A stretch of DNA of 9,135 bases from JBHHYN01 sp046757565 (GTDB lineage Bacteria; Pseudomonadota; Gammaproteobacteria; Eutrophobiales; Eutrophobiaceae), in contig JBHHYN010000118.1 in NCBI GenBank assembly GCA_046757565.1, positions 1 through 9,135 on the forward strand. Direction: 5' to 3'. The notes under the pieces are model-generated. The model made no database searches, was not told where the DNA came from, and saw only the letters and a program-made list of their open reading frames with translations. The position numbers and the translations under genes were made by a program. Shown piece after piece: positions 6,891 to 9,135 of this stretch. Numbering within the stretch: the first letter of the stretch is position 1; each line of letters begins with the position of its first letter.

Positions 6891-7244
6891 TTAGAATGAG
6901 ACGGCCTTGCAATCGGGCCGCGAGGTTTGTTCGTGAAAATCATTCATCCCGCCCAACCTGCAATGGCTGACCAGCATCTCCTCCTTGATACCGCGAGCCT
7001 CGGCACAAGGCTTGCAAACAACGATTTCCGCGTTTGGATTCGAAAAAACTTCCTGGAACTGTTGCGGTGGTCCGAACGGAACCATCTTTTGATGGGCACC
7101 ATCGACTGCAATGGTTACCGCGTCATGAAACAACATGATCATGACGCTGTCGCCGGCCTGCAGGGCCGACGCAGCAAAAAGGAAAGGTAGGGAGGCCCTG
7201 GTGGTATCGGTGGGCCCCCATGTTGCAGAAATAGCGTAGTGCAT
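6891..7244 (-). CDS. DsrE/DsrF-like family protein
   Basis: A 117-residue DsrE-fold protein, a family of small cytoplasmic proteins that includes sulfur-relay subunits (TusD/DsrE) and many members of unknown role. The N-terminal ISATWGPTDTTRASLPF is the classic DsrE beginning, followed by AASALQAGDSVMIMLF. The motif VVCKPCAEARG (75-85) has C77 and C80; the second matches the cysteine that usually precedes AxARG in this group. C95 and C112 are extra. The start at 7244 has a GGGGGA ribosome binding site six bases away. A longer in-frame ATG at 7292 also has AGGAG nearby but would add 16 residues not typical of the family. The gene probably shares a transcript with the TPR-like gene 60 bases upstream and converges on the protease gene with a 15-base gap. 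Persulfide transfer is possible but not shown. Confidence 0.88.
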   Translation of the reverse strand: MHYAISATWGPTDTTRASLPFLFAASALQAGDSVMIMLFHDAVTIAVDGAHQKMVPFGPPQQFQEVFSNPNAEIVVCKPCAEARGIKEEMLVSHCRLGGMNDFHEQTSRPDCKAVSF

Positions 7245-7304
7245 AATTATTCCCCCTGTTAACAGGCCTGTAGCAAAAAATCTGCCATCCATTCACTCCT
7301 TCGG

Positions 7305-8129
7305 TTAATCCCAACCATACCTGGCATGCCAGGCGATCCTTTTTCTCAATCTTGAACCCAAATAACTCAGCTCGGTACGATGGGTGGCATCCAACGGGAC
7401 GATTGTGCATTCATCCAATGTTGCACAACATTCATCATCCCAAAAACAATCAGTCAGGTTGTTCTTACCGGTTAGTTCAAAGATGATCCGGCTTGCATGA
7501 TCATAGACTTCAAACGCCAGATCTCTATGTTCAAAATAGGCACGTCTTGTTGTTAAATAGGCATTTTCTGTATGCCAGAAATACAATCGTTTCAGAATGG
7601 GCAGCCAACGGGGATCGTTGTCTTCATAGTTACGCCGGTATATCCAATACATATGGGAGAGAACCTCGTTGATTTTTCCCGTGTTTTCGAGCGCAATATA
7701 ATTTTTAAGGAGCAGTTCAAGTATATCGATATGTTTCAGCGAATTCAGACCGGTGTTCAAACGGCTGATCAAAAATGCATCATTGAGGGCTTTAACGGCT
7801 TCTTTATGCTTTCCGCTTAATTGATAGGCCAGACCGAGTCCCAACAGCTGCTCACCGACTCTCGGATCGTATGGACTGTACTTTATTTCGAGGTTCCGGA
7901 TGCTGAACCGGTAATCGGCAATCGAACGGGAAGGTTCAGTATTAACACTTTCCGGTTGTTCCGGTCTTGCCGGATATTCATCTGCTGACACACAAAATAC
8001 GGCAGGCAGAAAAAAGATAAACATCGCACATACCATGCCGGGGGTCGGTATTGTTATCACACCCCCGCTCGCACGGCGATTCAACTCCACATGAGAGTTA
8101 TCCCGGATCCCTGACTTTTCAAAATCCAT
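7305..8129 (-). CDS. Unrecognised exported TPR-like protein with C-terminal cysteine cluster
   Basis: I do not recognise this 274-residue protein. From the ATG at 8129 it has a long N-terminal segment with an Arg-Arg pair (18-19), a hydrophobic stretch (about 24-47) and a VSA/DEYPA junction near residue 49 that looks like a signal peptidase I site; there is no lipobox. A good TPR-like helix pair follows (about 93-123, LGLAYQLSGKHKEAVKALNDAF), then two poorer helical pairs (about 135-167 and 175-219). Near the end are four cysteines in the pattern C-x5-CC-x5-C (C228, C234, C235, C241), suited to disulfides or metal binding. The start is supported by AGGAG at 8147-8143, thirteen bases away; a TTG at 8150 would lie directly on that site. 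It probably forms an operon with the DsrE-like gene. Function is unknown; a periplasmic scaffold is only a guess. Confidence 0.75.
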   Translation of the reverse strand: MDFEKSGIRDNSHVELNRRASGGVITIPTPGMVCAMFIFFLPAVFCVSADEYPARPEQPESVNTEPSRSIADYRFSIRNLEIKYSPYDPRVGEQLLGLGLAYQLSGKHKEAVKALNDAFLISRLNTGLNSLKHIDILELLLKNYIALENTGKINEVLSHMYWIYRRNYEDNDPRWLPILKRLYFWHTENAYLTTRRAYFEHRDLAFEVYDHASRIIFELTGKNNLTDCFWDDECCATLDECTIVPLDATHRTELSYLGSRLRKRIAWHARYGWD

Positions 8130-8190
8130 CTTCTGAAGGCCGCTCCTCAATAATCAGACACATGGAACCGTCCTGCTCATCTTTTCCAGA

Positions 8191-8215
8191 ACCTGTAACT
8201 ATACCTGTAACAGGT
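8191..8215. promoter_or_regulatory. Operator-like repeat and palindrome upstream of the TPR-like gene
   Basis: ACCTGTAAC occurs twice, at 8191-8199 and 8203-8211, twelve bases (about one helical turn) apart. The second copy forms the perfect palindrome ACCTGT-A-ACAGGT (8203-8215). It lies 62-86 bases before the ATG at 8129. Spacing and symmetry suit a dimeric regulator, but I cannot name one. Confidence 0.4.
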
Positions 8216-8374
8216 GATTTTACCATACCCCTGCGGGTTACACGGGGTGACTCCATGGAATTCTATTTCCGTGAGGGATGAAAAAAGATGCCTGGTAACG
8301 ATGAACCAATGCTGCTCCCTCTATTTTTCAGGCGGTTACTTATGAATATCGTTGTTCGCTCCGGGAGACCGGGG

Positions 8375-8821
8375 TCAGGAGTGTGATCGAATACACAATA
8401 CCGGAATATTTGCATGCCGTAGCACACTCTCCGCAACGCTGCCCATCAGCAGGTGACTCAAGCCGGTTCGGCCATGTGTACCAATGACAATCAAGTCGGA
8501 GTGGATTGTTTCCGCCATTTCATTGATTTTTCTGGCGGGTTCGCCATAGCTGATGTGTTCACCGATATCCACACTATTATTGGCGTGTTCCTTTACAAAG
8601 CGTGCAAGTTTTTCCCTGGATGCATCCAGTTCATGCTCGATCAACTCTTCATTATATTCCGCTGAACTCTCTGCAGGCAGGTCAATCGCCGTAATCGGCA
8701 CGGAATGAACCACATCGATCCGGACCCCGAGTTGCTCCGCCAGATCAAGAGCAAGCTGTAACGCCCTGGCTGAGACGGGTGAAAAATCAACAGCAACAAG
8801 AATACGTTTAAATTCGCTCAT
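8375..8821 (-). CDS. Universal stress protein, UspA family, ATP-binding type
   Basis: A single-domain universal stress protein of 148 residues, the normal size. The first strand ends in the conserved aspartate D12 (ILVAVDFSP). The nucleotide site is the ATP-binding form G-x2-G-x9-G-S: G114, G117, G127 and S128 in GTHGRTGLSHLLMGS. The C-terminal strand NIPVLCIR is typical. Such proteins are cytoplasmic ATP-binding dimers linked to survival under starvation, oxygen limitation or oxidants; exact roles vary. The gene stands alone between the TPR-like gene and the repeat tract. Its ribosome binding site is weak. A perfect FNR/Anr box and a matching -10 upstream suggest control by oxygen or redox state. 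The family assignment is firm; the biological trigger is inferred from the promoter. Confidence 0.95.
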   Translation of the reverse strand: MSEFKRILVAVDFSPVSARALQLALDLAEQLGVRIDVVHSVPITAIDLPAESSAEYNEELIEHELDASREKLARFVKEHANNSVDIGEHISYGEPARKINEMAETIHSDLIVIGTHGRTGLSHLLMGSVAESVLRHANIPVLCIRSHS

Positions 8822-8856
8822 ATCACGGTACCCGAAAATTTATCAAGTTAATCCGG

Positions 8857-8862
8857 ATTATT
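8857..8862 (-). promoter_or_regulatory. Probable -10 element of the usp gene
   Basis: Read on the minus strand this is AATAAT, five of six matches to TATAAT. A start point seven bases further on (about 8850) leaves a leader of about 29 bases before the usp ATG. It puts the centre of the FNR-type box at -41.5, the exact class II activator position. No -35 consensus is needed in that arrangement. Confidence 0.6.
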
Positions 8863-8884
8863 CACCCTCGAAATCCGGCATTTG

Positions 8885-8898
8885 TTGATCCGGATCAA
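8885..8898. promoter_or_regulatory. FNR/Anr-type box TTGAT-CCGG-ATCAA
   Basis: A perfect palindrome that matches the FNR/Anr consensus TTGAT-N4-ATCAA at all ten defined bases. It lies 63 bases before the usp start codon and at -41.5 relative to the inferred start point. FNR-family proteins are iron-sulfur regulators active without oxygen. CRP sites differ (TGTGA half-sites), so FNR/Anr or a Dnr-like relative is the better reading. Confidence 0.75.
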
Positions 8899-9036
8899 CC
8901 AGGAATAAAAAAAGGTGTAAACACCACCATATCCGGGATTCATTGTATCAGAATAAATTCACAACAGTGTCTCTACGCACATTTTTTTTGGGTCTTCAGC
9001 AGAATCTGTGGGTTGATATATAAACAGTAGCCCGTC
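8899..9036. other. Gene-free spacer
   Basis: Together with the flanking control and repeat elements this makes a gene-free stretch of over 300 bases from 8822 to the right edge. Apart from the weak hairpin at 8907-8925 and a T8 run at 8983-8990, I see no gene, tRNA or structured RNA in it. Any gene to which it belongs lies beyond the window. Confidence 0.4.
8907..8925 (-). terminator. Weak terminator-like hairpin with T-run, minus strand
   Basis: On the minus strand GGTGT-TT-ACACC (8925-8914) is followed at once by seven T residues (8913-8907). The stem is only five base pairs with a very tight loop. It could stop transcripts entering from beyond the right edge before they reach the usp promoter, or it may be chance. 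Confidence 0.3.
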
Positions 9037-9056
9037 ATTCCCGTGAAAACGGGAAT
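9037..9056. repeat. Perfect hairpin repeat, ATTCCCGT-GAAA-ACGGGAAT
   Basis: An eight-base-pair perfect stem with a GAAA loop. The ATTCCC...GGGAAT ends resemble the widespread dispersed repeats of proteobacteria, including the dRS3-type elements of Neisseria (family knowledge; no search was run). It sits between the usp promoter region and a degenerate repeat, in gene-free DNA. No T-run follows, so it does not look like an intrinsic terminator. Confidence 0.7.
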
Positions 9057-9057
9057 C

Positions 9058-9135
9058 CACGACTGTATGGACGCAGAAGGTAGAGCGACGCACGACTGCA
9101 TGGATGCAGGACGACTCCATGGAAGGAGGAGGTAG
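9058..9135. repeat. Degenerate tandem repeat, period 33 bases
   Basis: CACGACTGYATGGAYGCAG occurs at 9058-9076 and again at 9091-9109, two differences in 19 bases. A third, shorter variant, acgactccatgga, follows at 9111-9123. AGGTAG recurs at 9078-9083 and 9130-9135. The tract runs off the window. It abuts the hairpin repeat and shares tgcagga wording with the left-edge tract, so it is probably part of a dispersed intergenic repeat family. No open frame of note is present. Confidence 0.65.

Noticed and set aside
6927..7190. Plus-strand open frame opposite the DsrE-like gene
   Set aside because: It is a shadow of the DsrE gene, whose family motifs are clear.
8051..8281. Plus-strand frame of 76 codons spanning the TPR-gene start
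   Set aside because: No ribosome binding site, no family resemblance, and partly antisense to the TPR-like gene.
8359..8374. GC-rich hairpin just after the usp stop, considered as a terminator
   Set aside because: On the minus strand the stem has only four clean pairs before a mismatch, and no T-run follows.
8968..8990. Plus-strand stem followed by T8 as a terminator
   Set aside because: The stem is only three to four pairs and there is no plus-strand gene before it.
9037..9135. CRISPR array
   Set aside because: Two degenerate copies with a 14-base gap do not form repeat-spacer units, and no cas gene is present.

Overview
The window looks like chromosomal DNA from a proteobacterium, most likely a gammaproteobacterium. 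The reasons are a two-cysteine OxyR, a Haemophilus-type peroxiredoxin-glutaredoxin hybrid, an Atm1-type exporter, an M48 periplasmic protease and a perfect FNR/Anr box. Base composition looks close to balanced by eye (not computed). I saw no phage, transposase, tRNA, rRNA or CRISPR.

Layout. Positions 1-389 hold no convincing gene; the first ~130 bases carry an exact 25-base direct repeat. Positions 390-1557 (minus strand) hold oxyR and a small GIY-YIG nuclease whose start overlaps the oxyR stop by 8 bases. A very AT-rich divergent control region (1558-1694) separates oxyR from a plus-strand run of five genes: dps-like ferritin (1695-2189), peroxiredoxin-glutaredoxin fusion (2192-2935), alpha/beta hydrolase-OsmC fusion (2975-4204), Atm1-type ABC exporter (4268-6079) and M48 metalloprotease (6138-6875). 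Gaps between them are only 2-63 bases and I found no convincing terminator inside. The run converges on a minus-strand pair: a DsrE-like protein (6891-7244) and an unrecognised exported TPR-like protein with a C-terminal cysteine cluster (7305-8129). A universal stress protein (8375-8821, minus) follows. It is preceded by a perfect TTGAT-N4-ATCAA box that sits at -41.5 relative to a start point inferred from a matching -10 element. The last ~100 bases hold a perfect 8-bp-stem hairpin repeat and a 33-base-period degenerate repeat.

How the genes may work together. OxyR senses peroxide through two cysteines and very probably controls the divergent operon. Dps removes iron and peroxide. The Prx-Grx fusion reduces peroxides with glutathione. 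The hydrolase-OsmC fusion would handle organic hydroperoxides or related acyl substrates. The Atm1-type exporter moves glutathione-linked compounds or metal-thiol complexes. The M48 protease would act on damaged envelope proteins. The last two links are inference from synteny. The usp gene suggests a separate response to low oxygen. The most notable items are the five-gene OxyR-linked operon with its hydrolase-OsmC fusion, the uncharacterised cysteine-cluster TPR protein beside DsrE, and the FNR-type usp promoter.
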